This document shows positions 28,078 through 36,661 of a DNA stretch of 64,000 bases, in pieces. The translations under genes were made by a program, and so were the position numbers. Origin of the DNA: Rhizobium tumorigenes. GTDB taxonomy: Bacteria > Pseudomonadota > Alphaproteobacteria > Rhizobiales > Rhizobiaceae. The notes under the pieces were generated by a model, which was not told where the DNA came from, searched no databases, and saw nothing but the letters and a program-made list of their open reading frames with translations. The stretch is taken from contig NZ_CP117256.1 in assembly GCF_003240565.2 (NCBI RefSeq), positions 770,412 through 834,411 on the forward strand. Direction: 5' to 3'. Position 1 is the stretch's first letter. Each line of letters starts with the position of its first letter.

Positions 28078-29241
28078 ATGTCCAACACAAAGAAAACTGT
28101 GGTAGGAAAAAAATTGAAACGAAGAACATTCCTAGCCGCTGCCGGTGCTTCCCTTGTTTCGAACAGGCTACTAGCTTCTGACAAGCCGCTAGCAGCGCCA
28201 AGAGACGGTCTGCGAACATTGGCAGCCAAAAAAAATCTCCTATATGGCTGTGCGGTCTCAAGTATCAATCTCGCCAAAGATAAAAGTCTTGCAGCCGCTA
28301 CGGCCGCAGAGGCCGGAATACTTGTTCCAGAATTCGAAATGAAACGGAAGTATATAGAAACTGTTCCAGGCGCTTACACATTTGAAGCTATCGATGAAAT
28401 CGTGGCATTCGCTGAAACTAACAACCAGGATGTCAGAGGACATCCACTGGTTTGGCACAGTGAAAACCCGACATGGTTAGCTGCTGGACTGGAGACCGCT
28501 TCATCACTCCCTAAGAGAGAAGCACTTTTAGTAGACTATATCTCCAATGTTATTGGCCGCTACGCTGGTCGCTTCCACTCTTGGGACGTCGTCAATGAGG
28601 CCATCGAACCGAGAGACGGGGAGAAAAACGGCCTCCGCAAGAATAGCATATGGTATCAAAACTTCGGGGAGGATTATATAGCCTTGTCATTCCATGCTGC
28701 GAAAGCTGCTGATCCTCATGCGCTCCTCGTCCTCAATGACTACGGCGTTGAGGCCGCACCAATCTGGCATTCAAACCGACGCACAGCGGTCCTCTCGCTA
28801 CTAGAGCGAATGAAGACCAAAAATGTTCCTATTGAATGTCTCGGAATCCAGGGACACCTCTGGCCTTATGCCGACCGCTTCGATGAAAGGGTCTTCTCGA
28901 ATTTTTTAGACGATGTGTCGGCTCTCGGGTTAAAGATCATGATAACAGAGATGGACGTGTCCGATAAGGCTGGTCCCAGCGACGTTTCTCAACGAGATGC
29001 ATTTGTTGCTCACGCAACCAAGCCGTTTCTCGATGTTGCGCTTTCGAAAAATGCGACAATCGGCGCACTCACCTGGGGCCTGTCGGACAGATATTCGTGG
29101 CACTCGGTTTATGAAAAATATAGGCGTACAGATGGGCAGATCTCGAGGGTGCTCCCGCTAGATGCTGACATGAAGAGAAAACCGATGTGGCAATCGATCG
29201 CCTCTTCGTTCGAAGAAGCGGAACCGCGATCACCTATTTGA
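28078..29241 (+). CDS. GH10 family glycoside hydrolase, Tat-exported
   Basis: 387 residues. It opens with a Tat-type signal (KLKRRTFLAAAGASLVSNRL). The GH10 barrel follows: RGHPLVWHSENPTWL, the acid/base segment WDVVNEAIEP (Glu174), LGIQGHLWPYADRF, the nucleophile segment KIMITEMDVSD (Glu291) and GALTWGLSDRYSWH. Both catalytic glutamates are present, so it should be active on beta-1,4-linked xylan or another beta-1,4 glycan. I prefer ATG 28078 over GTG 28042 because it places the twin arginine near the N-terminus. A role in trimming the exopolysaccharide or in attacking plant xylan are both possible; its place in the locus favours the first. Confidence 0.92.
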   Translation: MSNTKKTVVGKKLKRRTFLAAAGASLVSNRLLASDKPLAAPRDGLRTLAAKKNLLYGCAVSSINLAKDKSLAAATAAEAGILVPEFEMKRKYIETVPGAYTFEAIDEIVAFAETNNQDVRGHPLVWHSENPTWLAAGLETASSLPKREALLVDYISNVIGRYAGRFHSWDVVNEAIEPRDGEKNGLRKNSIWYQNFGEDYIALSFHAAKAADPHALLVLNDYGVEAAPIWHSNRRTAVLSLLERMKTKNVPIECLGIQGHLWPYADRFDERVFSNFLDDVSALGLKIMITEMDVSDKAGPSDVSQRDAFVAHATKPFLDVALSKNATIGALTWGLSDRYSWHSVYEKYRRTDGQISRVLPLDADMKRKPMWQSIASSFEEAEPRSPI

Positions 29242-29269
29242 AATTTGAAATGACAAACAGCAAAATTTA

Positions 29270-29590
29270 TAGAGACATGGGACCCGAAATTGGAATTGCA
29301 GGCCATTGTCCGCCAACGCGTCGCGGGGTTCGAACAATATTGCTTCTTGGTACTCGGCGAGCGAGGCCATGACCTCTCCCAAATGCGCCTCGGTTTTGCG
29401 TGAATTGCGATCGCCGCCGACCGGCCCAGCCGCACATCACCCTCCGGCAGTTGCAAATTTCGCCAGCGGCTGACTCTTGCGGCAACCACAGAAAACGTTC
29501 AGCGGCCTTTCGATGCGTTGGACCAGCAGAAACCGCGGCAATAACACGAACGCGAAGATCGACTGGAAGGGATTTTGACGTATCCACCGA
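29270..29590 (-). pseudogene. IS630-family transposase, N-terminal remnant
   Basis: The minus strand reads SKSLPVDLRVRVIAAVSAGP and THRKAAERF, the start of IS630-type transposases. It then changes frame into VSRWRNLQLPEGDVRLG and changes again into the remaining helix-turn-helix linker. At least two frameshifts occur and no catalytic part is left. It separates the GH10 gene from the polymerase gene, where transcription converges. Confidence 0.75.
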
Positions 29591-29765
29591 CCTCCATCGG
29601 CAGATAGTTTGAACCAGACCCGGAGCGATTGCGAAGCCCCAAAGATTCAATCAGTAAGGATCCGCTCTAACTCAGCACTTTGCGGGTCACCCGCGAAGCC
29701 CCTATCTCCCGGCTCGTTCCCTCAGCATTTCTCCAAGAACCGTGCCAGTATGGCTCGCACATTCC

Positions 29766-31151
29766 CTATTCTGCCGCAATGGGCCTGTTGAATTCTTGGC
29801 CTATTTTTCGAGGGACGAGTGATCCCAAATTTGGGACGTAGACCCGCGGTATCACTCTGAGATTAATGCAAAGCACCACCTGGATTAACCACACCTCCCA
29901 GTCCTTTGTGAAGATTTGAGCTTCAAGAAGATTAAAGAGCACGGAAAAAAGCAACCAACCAAACATCAACCCGCAGAGATTAGCGTTGTATCGTGCCTTC
30001 CTGAACACCTGTACAAGAGGTATGGCTACAGTTGGGATCAATGCCAGAATTGCCCCCGGAATACCCAACATTAGAGCAAGCTCGATATATCCGTTGTGAG
30101 CATGGAATGTACCAGCTAACCAGGGTTCTGCGGAGTAGGTGTCGAGGAGAGAACTATCTCCGAGTTGCCAGAATGAGCCGTAACCCGAGCCGAACCAAGG
30201 ATGGTCATTGATGTACTCTAGCGTCAAAGTCCAGATCTGAATCCGGCCGGTAAATGCCATGGGGTCGCTGAATATTTGGATTATCTTGTCGGCGAACAGC
30301 ATTCCAAATATAGGCACTATAAGGAATAGCATCACCACAATTGCTATAACAACTGTAGAAACGGCCTCTTTCTTTGCGTAGTTTCGAAATACCAACGCCG
30401 CGATGAGTGAAGGGAATGAAAACCCTAAGGCGGTTTTCCCACCGGATCCCAGCAAAAAGACTACACTGAGTAAAAACACGATGAGATCAATCCACTGTTT
30501 ACGGAGTGCCCACCTATAGCCAAAGAGGATTAGCGCAATTGCACACGCTGCCGCCGCGTGATTTTTGTGAGTAAAGAGCCCTCGCCACATACCGACAAGT
30601 GCGGGGTCCGTTTCGCCGGGTGGGTGTTTTGCCCAAGCCGGGACGACAAATACAGCAATCACTGAAAGTATGATCAGCAATCCTAAGGTGAATGTAAGGT
30701 TCTTAAGCACCGCTCTGGATCCCAACAGGGCGAACCAGTTAACAACAATTATTATGAATATTATGGCGAGTACTAATTTTCGCCCTCCTATGTCTGGCCG
30801 TACGGCCCAGGATATACTCAGCGCGGAGTACGCAAACAAAACAACAAACATTGGTGAGTATAGTTTAAAATAGTCCAGCCCTCGGGAGCGGATGGCCAGC
30901 ACAGTAGTTAGTGCGAAAAAGGTCAAGTAGAAAAACTGGCGAAACGCGTTTCCCTCTTGAAAATCTGCCACTGTCGCAACTGAGGTATCTCCACGCGATT
31001 CAAACGGCATGCCGCCCAGCATGACGTACGAGAAAAAAAGCACAGACAAAACAAAAAGTAGTTTTTCGAAAGACGTTGTCTGAATAGGACTTGTCAAGGT
31101 GCGATTCAATTCCCACTTCCCCTTAGGTTGTAATGTCTTTTGTCCTGACAA
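29766..31151 (-). CDS. Wzy/ExoQ-like polysaccharide polymerase 1
   Basis: 461 codons encoding an O-antigen ligase/polymerase family protein with about ten to twelve membrane helices. Motifs include MWRGLFTHKNHAAAACAIAL, GSGGKTALGFSFPS, TGRIQIWTLTLEYINDHPWF (Wzy_C core), GSGYGSFWQ and HAHNGYIELALMLGIPGAIL. It should polymerise lipid-linked repeat units in the periplasm, like ExoQ. The first possible start is TTG 31151; TTG 31109 is more likely, because AAGGGG sits nine bases before it and it removes a non-conserved extension. It is the last gene of the long minus-strand series that begins at 41499. Confidence 0.88.
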   Translation of the reverse strand: MSGQKTLQPKGKWELNRTLTSPIQTTSFEKLLFVLSVLFFSYVMLGGMPFESRGDTSVATVADFQEGNAFRQFFYLTFFALTTVLAIRSRGLDYFKLYSPMFVVLFAYSALSISWAVRPDIGGRKLVLAIIFIIIVVNWFALLGSRAVLKNLTFTLGLLIILSVIAVFVVPAWAKHPPGETDPALVGMWRGLFTHKNHAAAACAIALILFGYRWALRKQWIDLIVFLLSVVFLLGSGGKTALGFSFPSLIAALVFRNYAKKEAVSTVVIAIVVMLFLIVPIFGMLFADKIIQIFSDPMAFTGRIQIWTLTLEYINDHPWFGSGYGSFWQLGDSSLLDTYSAEPWLAGTFHAHNGYIELALMLGIPGAILALIPTVAIPLVQVFRKARYNANLCGLMFGWLLFSVLFNLLEAQIFTKDWEVWLIQVVLCINLRVIPRVYVPNLGSLVPRKIGQEFNRPIAAE

Positions 31152-31376
31152 CCAGAATTGCCTATATCAGCCTAGGTCTCTTAAAGATGTAGCAAAGGAA
31201 AGTGCGGTTGTCACATCTAGCACGTTTGTTGCTCCCTCGTCTCGTGTTTCTAACATTCGCGTAGTCTTCTTAAATTTTCCAATGACTCAGCATACAATTG
31301 GACATGGTTAGCAACGCACGCTCAACATTCGGTTAGGTCAGGCCCTAAGGCCTTTCAACACCGACATAGATCATCT

Positions 31377-32270
31377 TCACAAAACAGCTTGTAGGGAACG
31401 GACGACTTCGATATTTTTCGTCGAGAATTTGCGTGCGAAGTGGGCCGGGCCCGTGCCGTAGCCATCTTCGATTGTGAAACCCTCGGCCAAAATGACTGGA
31501 AGATGGTTCATGCGAATCAACGCGGGCGCCTCTCTGGGATCTGACCAGTCAGTGTATACGTCGGCTCTTGCGCAGGAACCGAGAAATCCCGAATTCCCTA
31601 ATATAGTTTGAAAAAAGCTTTCATCAGGGCATTTTACGTACTTGAAAAATTCAATCAGTTCCGGCCTAGTTTTGATAGTGTCTTCAACGCATGAAATTGC
31701 ATCGTCGGAGAGGGTCCACCAATTACTGCCTGCGTAGAGCGTCCAACCTTTCAAATACTTTTTGATATTGCGGATCGGGAGTCGGGCGATCAAACGATAA
31801 ATAGGCGATTTTACACGAGCGGCGAAACCTTTGGGTCTATAGGCGCCGTCTACGTTAAACGTTTTAAACCGGCTCATATTTTTCTGCAGAGCAATGTTCG
31901 GAACGGAAACCAAATTGATATATTCATTTCCAGATGCGATATAGTGACTCCATATCTTTTCCGGTTTCTGAATGGGAAAATGGTTCCCGCTGGCAAACGT
32001 GAAATATTTGAACTCGAACGGACTCTTTCGTGCCGCTTCGATTAAATTCAGAGTTGCTTGGACCTGGCTCCAACCACCCCAATGAACGTTCACCCTGCTT
32101 TCGATCAGGCAAACGCGAGGCATCTTTTGCAGAATGGAAAACCGGTCGAGATCGGACTTCATGTCGACATGAATATAAAACCAGACATGGTCATCGGACA
32201 TTATATCGATAAACATTCTCAGGTGCTCGGGATCATCATGCGCCGTGATCAATATTGCCCAGTTTTGCAT
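31377..32270 (-). CDS. GT14 family glycosyltransferase (core-2/I-branching type)
   Basis: A 297-residue protein with the bacterial GT14 layout: WAILITAHDDPEHLRMFIDI, YIHVDMKSDLDRF, NVHWGGWSQVQATLNLIEAA, YFTFASGNHFPIQKPEKIWS, and YAGSNWWTLSDDAISCVEDT with CPDESFFQTIL. No DXD motif is used, as expected for this family. Known members are beta-1,6-GlcNAc transferases and peptide O-xylosyltransferases; bacterial copies in capsule loci have unknown specificity. AGGGA precedes ATG 32270. It lies in the long minus-strand polysaccharide series and probably adds a side branch. Confidence 0.88.
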   Translation of the reverse strand: MQNWAILITAHDDPEHLRMFIDIMSDDHVWFYIHVDMKSDLDRFSILQKMPRVCLIESRVNVHWGGWSQVQATLNLIEAARKSPFEFKYFTFASGNHFPIQKPEKIWSHYIASGNEYINLVSVPNIALQKNMSRFKTFNVDGAYRPKGFAARVKSPIYRLIARLPIRNIKKYLKGWTLYAGSNWWTLSDDAISCVEDTIKTRPELIEFFKYVKCPDESFFQTILGNSGFLGSCARADVYTDWSDPREAPALIRMNHLPVILAEGFTIEDGYGTGPAHFARKFSTKNIEVVRSLQAVL

Positions 32271-32406
32271 TATTTCCCTGAATTCCCATAGGAGTTGTTA
32301 TCAATCGCATCATAGCTCAGCTGTATCAATAGCTTCAACAAGTTGCCTCCTCGATTTGATCGAAGACTTTGGGACCAACTTATACCATTAGATGTTCGGT
32401 ATATAT

Positions 32407-33333
32407 TCACCTGCTGCCTTTCAACTTGGTTTTCGAAATTCGCCAATCAGCTAGCCATCTGTAGGTCCTGTCACTCGCAAATATCTGTAGAAACACCAAT
32501 GCTGCCAGACCGGGCGAAAAAGCCCCGTTCACGACAGCTCTCAAATATAAGCCCAACGCCAGCAACGGCCTATCGGGTGCAATGCTTTTTGCAAAATGCC
32601 AACCGCGATAGCCATGATATGCCTTCTTGGCGATGTATGGCTTGAGAGCAACGAGCCATGGCAGGTCGCCAACAGACGCGCGGCCGATAGAAAGCCGGTC
32701 GGTGCGCCAGCCATCGTACCAAATTACGCTCGGCTCTTCATGCATGACAAACTGGCAGCCGGCGAGCTGCAGGCGGATGGCGAAGTCCGTGTCGTCACCA
32801 AAGCGTGCATCTGGCCTATAGCGGACTGTACGCGCTATATCCGTCGGCAGGGCCAAACTGCTGGTCTGCACGAAACCGCGGTTGCAGATCAGGTACAACG
32901 CCATGTCTTCGCCTTCAGCGATGCCACGAGGCGGCTTCACAAAGGTGTTCCCGTTGCCTCTGTCAACGATAATCGGTGAATAGACGGCAAGATCTTGGCG
33001 GGTCCCGAGCAGGCCAAGCAGCAATTCGAGGTGCCGCGGCAAGAACGCATCGTCGGAGTCGAGAAAGGCAACAAAGCGTCCGCGCGCAGCGTCGATACCT
33101 GTGTTTCTGGCAACGCTTGCGCCAGCATTGTGCTGGCGTATAAAATTAACCCTCTCGTCGGCGACAAGATCGATAACCGCTTCAATGTCGTCAGTCGATC
33201 CATCGTCTACTACAATAATCTCGAGATCCCTCCATGTTTGCGTAAACACAGAGTTCAAGGCTCTCATGATTAGATGAGCCCTGTTGTAGACGGGGATTAC
33301 AACGGAGAATGTGGGTATTAGATTAGTACTCAA
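32407..33333 (-). CDS. GT2 glycosyltransferase A
   Basis: 308 residues, GT-A fold. It shows FSVVIPVYNRAHLIMRALNS, LEIIVVDDGSTDDIEAVID, GIDAARGRFVAFLDSDDAFL (donor DXD) and YRPDARFGDDTDFAIRLQLA (catalytic ED/DD region), then a C-terminal hydrophobic patch. The start is TTG 33333, inside the stop codon of the upstream paralogue (TTGA overlap), with AAGGCGAAACG before it. It is a close relative of the next gene: shared blocks include IYSPxIVDRGxGxTFVKPPR and the YRGWHxAK segment. ExoU/ExoW-like; the sugar is unknown. Confidence 0.88.
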   Translation of the reverse strand: MSTNLIPTFSVVIPVYNRAHLIMRALNSVFTQTWRDLEIIVVDDGSTDDIEAVIDLVADERVNFIRQHNAGASVARNTGIDAARGRFVAFLDSDDAFLPRHLELLLGLLGTRQDLAVYSPIIVDRGNGNTFVKPPRGIAEGEDMALYLICNRGFVQTSSLALPTDIARTVRYRPDARFGDDTDFAIRLQLAGCQFVMHEEPSVIWYDGWRTDRLSIGRASVGDLPWLVALKPYIAKKAYHGYRGWHFAKSIAPDRPLLALGLYLRAVVNGAFSPGLAALVFLQIFASDRTYRWLADWRISKTKLKGSR

Positions 33334-34250
33334 ACGTTTCGCCTTGCTAAGCCTATAACGAGGTCTGAGAACCGTCTATAGTATTCGCCTGGTAACGCAA
33401 TCTGCAATAGGACGACAAATGCTAATTTAGGTCCGTAACATCCTGAAAATAGGGCACTGAGATAATATCTCATCGCTAGCAATGGCTGCTGCGGCGCGAG
33501 GCCCTTGGCTACATGCCATCCTCGGTAGCCTAGGTAAGCCTTTCTCGATACAAGTGGCTTCATCTCCTCTAACCAGCCTATGACCCTATGGCCTTTCCGC
33601 GCCGCCGACACCCTTTTCGGGTCTACTGCATCGTTCCAAACGACGGTCGGCGTCTCTGTCATCTGGAATCGGCTGCCGGCCCTAAAAAGTCGCACGGCAA
33701 AATCTGTGTCTTGGCCGAATGGCAGGCCCGTTCGGTAGCGCACCTTGGCTGCGATTTCTTTCGGTACCACGAGGCCACTCGTCTGGATGAAGCCACGATC
33801 CCGCATGACATAATCGGCCATATCCTCGTTGACCCCAATAGCGCGCGGGGGCTTGACGAACGTCTTGCCGTCGCCCCTATCGACGATTACTGGCGAATAT
33901 ATCGAGAGATCTGATTGCGGATTGCGAGATAAGACGTCATGCATCGTCTCTAGATGGTTGGGCAAGAACCTGTCATCAGAATCCAGGAAGGCAATGTAAC
34001 GCCCTTTCGCCAAATCGATACCCTTGTTGCGCGCTGCGCTTCCCCCGGCGTTGACCTGACTGAAAAAGCGAATGCGTGGGTCACCGATAGCGTCGATAGC
34101 CGTCTGGGGCGCGTCGATTGATCCGTCGTCCACTACAACAATTTCAAAGTCCCCGAAGCTTTGATCGAGCACAGATTGCACTGTCTCCGTGATGCAGTCC
34201 GCGCGATTGTAGAGCGGAATGACCACTGAGAAGAAAGGAAGTCTATCCAT
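33330..34250 (-). CDS. GT2 glycosyltransferase B
   Basis: 306 residues, GT-A fold, paralogue of the downstream gene. It carries FSVVIPLYNRADCITETVQS, FEIVVVDDGSIDAPQTAID, GIDLAKGRYIAFLDSDDRFL and YRTGLPFGQDTDFAVRLFRA. The C-terminus ends in a basic amphipathic stretch that may bind the membrane. The two genes overlap by four bases, so translation is coupled, and a tandem duplication followed by divergence is likely. They would add two successive sugars to the lipid-linked repeat unit, probably of the same general type. Confidence 0.88.
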   Translation of the reverse strand: MDRLPFFSVVIPLYNRADCITETVQSVLDQSFGDFEIVVVDDGSIDAPQTAIDAIGDPRIRFFSQVNAGGSAARNKGIDLAKGRYIAFLDSDDRFLPNHLETMHDVLSRNPQSDLSIYSPVIVDRGDGKTFVKPPRAIGVNEDMADYVMRDRGFIQTSGLVVPKEIAAKVRYRTGLPFGQDTDFAVRLFRAGSRFQMTETPTVVWNDAVDPKRVSAARKGHRVIGWLEEMKPLVSRKAYLGYRGWHVAKGLAPQQPLLAMRYYLSALFSGCYGPKLAFVVLLQIALPGEYYRRFSDLVIGLARRNV

Positions 34251-34303
34251 TTTGCTCGCCTATCCTAAAACCCGTCCCATGTCGCATCATCAACTCCTAA
34301 CCC

Positions 34304-35770
34304 TCATGATTTTGCGGGCGCTAACTTGAGTCTGCCGGTAATTCCCGCCATGCCGAGCATCGCCTCGCACCACTGCCGGTTTAGCAACCAGCTAAACGCT
34401 AGATATGCTGTGCCACCGACAGGCAGTCCAACGGCAAGCCTGGTGATATCTGTCGGCAGGCCGTAGGAGGCTAGCAATGCGACGCCGAGGGACAAAACAG
34501 TCACTATTAACGGCACCACCCACTGCAGCGTGTATTCAAGAAGGCCGGCTCCAGTAATTCTTCTGACAACGAACAGCCAGACGGCAAAGACGAACAGTAT
34601 GTAGAAGCCTGTGAGTGCTATCACCACACCAGCTGCCCCCCACAAACCGCCTACATATATTGTAGGTATGATGACCGCAGTCACTGCGAGCGCCTGGTAG
34701 AGGGCTAGTCTTGAATGACCCGTTCCGTAGAGTAGGCTTCCTACCGGGTTGCCGAGCGCTCGGAACATACCCCATATTGCCATAAGGCCCAGAAGATCCG
34801 CCGACTGGGCCCAGTTGGGTCCGAGCACAATATGAACTGTTTCGTTGCGAAAGGCCGCTATTGCGGCGTAAATCGGAAAGTTTATTGCGGATGTCATCCT
34901 GATGGTCGCCAGATAGATCTTGCACAAAAGCGCTTTGTCGCCTTGCGCTTTAGCGATCAACGGCGTGCCAACGCGGGTCACGATAGGATTTGTTGCCAGC
35001 ATCACCTTTAAGGAAAGCTCACGTGGAACTGTGTAGAAACCTAGCGTAGCGCTGCCTAGCATTCTTCCGACAATCATGACGTCTGCCTGGAGAGTGGCCG
35101 TATTAGCCAAACTCGCACCTAGCAAATAAAGTCCAGATTTCACATTCGGCAATGCTTCTCGAAATCTGAAATCCAGACTGGGCAGCCAGCCGTCGCGCAC
35201 GAAAAGCCAATAGAGAAGGCTATTTCCGGCCGCGAGGGCAGTAACGGCGACTACAAGAGAGTAAACCCCACCCCCGAGATAAGCGACCAAGATCGCCAGC
35301 ACTGTACTAATGGTTGCAGATGCTAACTCAACCACAGCAATTGGCCGGAATGCGAGTCGCTTTTCGGCTAAGACTTTTGCCTGCTGACCGATGGCGAGTA
35401 GGAAGAAGGAACTCCCCGCAAGTGACAGCGGGATCTCCAAGCCCGGCGTTCCGTAGAAGCTTGCGACCCAGGGGCTTGCTACCCAGACCAGACCTGAAAG
35501 CAAGGCTCCCATAAACAGGTTCAACCAATACAACGTAGAGAGTACTTCCTTGGATATTTCCCGCGAATAGATAATAGTCGTACTGACGCCAAGATCGCCG
35601 AAAAGCTGGATGAAGGCCGTGACACTTAGGATCATGGCCATCATCCCGAAATCCTGGGGCGAAATCAGCCGGGCAAGGACAACCAACTGAATCGTCTGCA
35701 AAATAACGCGACCAACCGTGGCGAAGGTGGTCCAGCGGACCGCAGAAAATGCTTCCTTCTTAACGCTCAT
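34304..35770 (-). CDS. Wzx-type flippase 1 (ExoT-like)
   Basis: 488 residues of the polysaccharide transporter (PST/MOP) family with about 14 membrane helices. Features are FSAVRWTTFATVGRVILQTI, VLARLISPQDFGMMAMILSV, DLGVSTTIIYSREI, QADVMIVGRMLGSATLGFYT and NPIVTRVGTPLIAKAQGD. It should move undecaprenyl-linked repeat units across the inner membrane. Length and pattern match ExoT-class flippases. GGAGAAAAGACG precedes ATG 35770. The ATG overlaps the stop of the upstream glycosyltransferase gene by four bases, so they are coupled. Confidence 0.9.
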   Translation of the reverse strand: MSVKKEAFSAVRWTTFATVGRVILQTIQLVVLARLISPQDFGMMAMILSVTAFIQLFGDLGVSTTIIYSREISKEVLSTLYWLNLFMGALLSGLVWVASPWVASFYGTPGLEIPLSLAGSSFFLLAIGQQAKVLAEKRLAFRPIAVVELASATISTVLAILVAYLGGGVYSLVVAVTALAAGNSLLYWLFVRDGWLPSLDFRFREALPNVKSGLYLLGASLANTATLQADVMIVGRMLGSATLGFYTVPRELSLKVMLATNPIVTRVGTPLIAKAQGDKALLCKIYLATIRMTSAINFPIYAAIAAFRNETVHIVLGPNWAQSADLLGLMAIWGMFRALGNPVGSLLYGTGHSRLALYQALAVTAVIIPTIYVGGLWGAAGVVIALTGFYILFVFAVWLFVVRRITGAGLLEYTLQWVVPLIVTVLSLGVALLASYGLPTDITRLAVGLPVGGTAYLAFSWLLNRQWCEAMLGMAGITGRLKLAPAKS

Positions 35771-36609
35771 CGTCTTTTCTCCGGCAGGCCGTAGCTACGC
35801 ACGAGATTGGCAATCTGAGCATCATTGCCACCATTGTCACCTCGATTGCCGTTCTGCAAAGCAACGGCTTGGGATCCGCTCCACTCGTAAAATCGGATCC
35901 AGCCGCTGACCTTGCGAACCTTTGCACCATTTAGACGAACCATCCAGTTCAACCAGACATCGTCAGTCGTCGGACATAGTTCGAGTATTTTCTCAATATC
36001 CTGAGCTTCCGGATGGAGGATCCCAGGGGGATAAAGCACGCCGCCAACGCCAGTGAAAAACACGTCCCGTCCGTCGCTAGCCGTCTTGATATTGAATTGC
36101 CATCGGTCGTAGGGATGAAACCCGTCGTTGCTTCTACGCATTAGATGAGCTCTGTGGCAAAGCACTTCTGCCACGCCTTGGCGATATTCCTCCGTCAGCC
36201 TTCGCAGCCACGACGGCGGATAATATACATCATCATCGGCGGTCACGATGACCGCGTCACCATACTCACCAAGAGCCGGAATAATTTTCTTGTATGATCG
36301 CAGGTCGTCTGTTGCGCGGATGGTAAGACCGTCCTGCGCCAGGATCGTGATTGAAGCCGGTAGCGCTTCTAAATCGCTATGCGCGATCCACAACACCACC
36401 GCATCGGGCGACTGATCTTGCGTCAAAATTGTCTTCAGAGTTAGTTCCAATACATCGTATCTCTTCGGATAGGATGTCAGGGAAACTACTATCCGATGCG
36501 GCAAGCCATGGCGCGGAGCAACAATCCTGCGACGCCAACGCAGTTGCGTCCAAGCCTCTAGCGCATGCATGAAGGCAGGTTTTGCAATAAGTTTCAGTCT
36601 ACTTAGCAC
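35767..36609 (-). CDS. putative GT-A family glycosyltransferase
   Basis: 280 residues. VVSLTSYPKRYDVLELTLKT opens a glycosyltransferase-like domain, and VIVTADDDVYYPPSWLRRLT gives a strong DXD site (ADDDVYY). FFTGVGGVLYPPGIL and CPTTDDVWLNWMVRLNGAKV follow as acceptor-side motifs. It differs from ordinary GT2 enzymes in its short donor domain and belongs to a poorly studied group found in polysaccharide loci. The start is GTG 36609, with AAAGGACG before it. It is coupled to the flippase gene downstream. The sugar is unknown. Confidence 0.75.
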   Translation of the reverse strand: MLSRLKLIAKPAFMHALEAWTQLRWRRRIVAPRHGLPHRIVVSLTSYPKRYDVLELTLKTILTQDQSPDAVVLWIAHSDLEALPASITILAQDGLTIRATDDLRSYKKIIPALGEYGDAVIVTADDDVYYPPSWLRRLTEEYRQGVAEVLCHRAHLMRRSNDGFHPYDRWQFNIKTASDGRDVFFTGVGGVLYPPGILHPEAQDIEKILELCPTTDDVWLNWMVRLNGAKVRKVSGWIRFYEWSGSQAVALQNGNRGDNGGNDAQIANLVRSYGLPEKRR

Positions 36610-36661
36610 TTATAACGTCCTTTCCCGCCCGTCAGGTAGAAGAAGAATTTTCCGGTAAATC

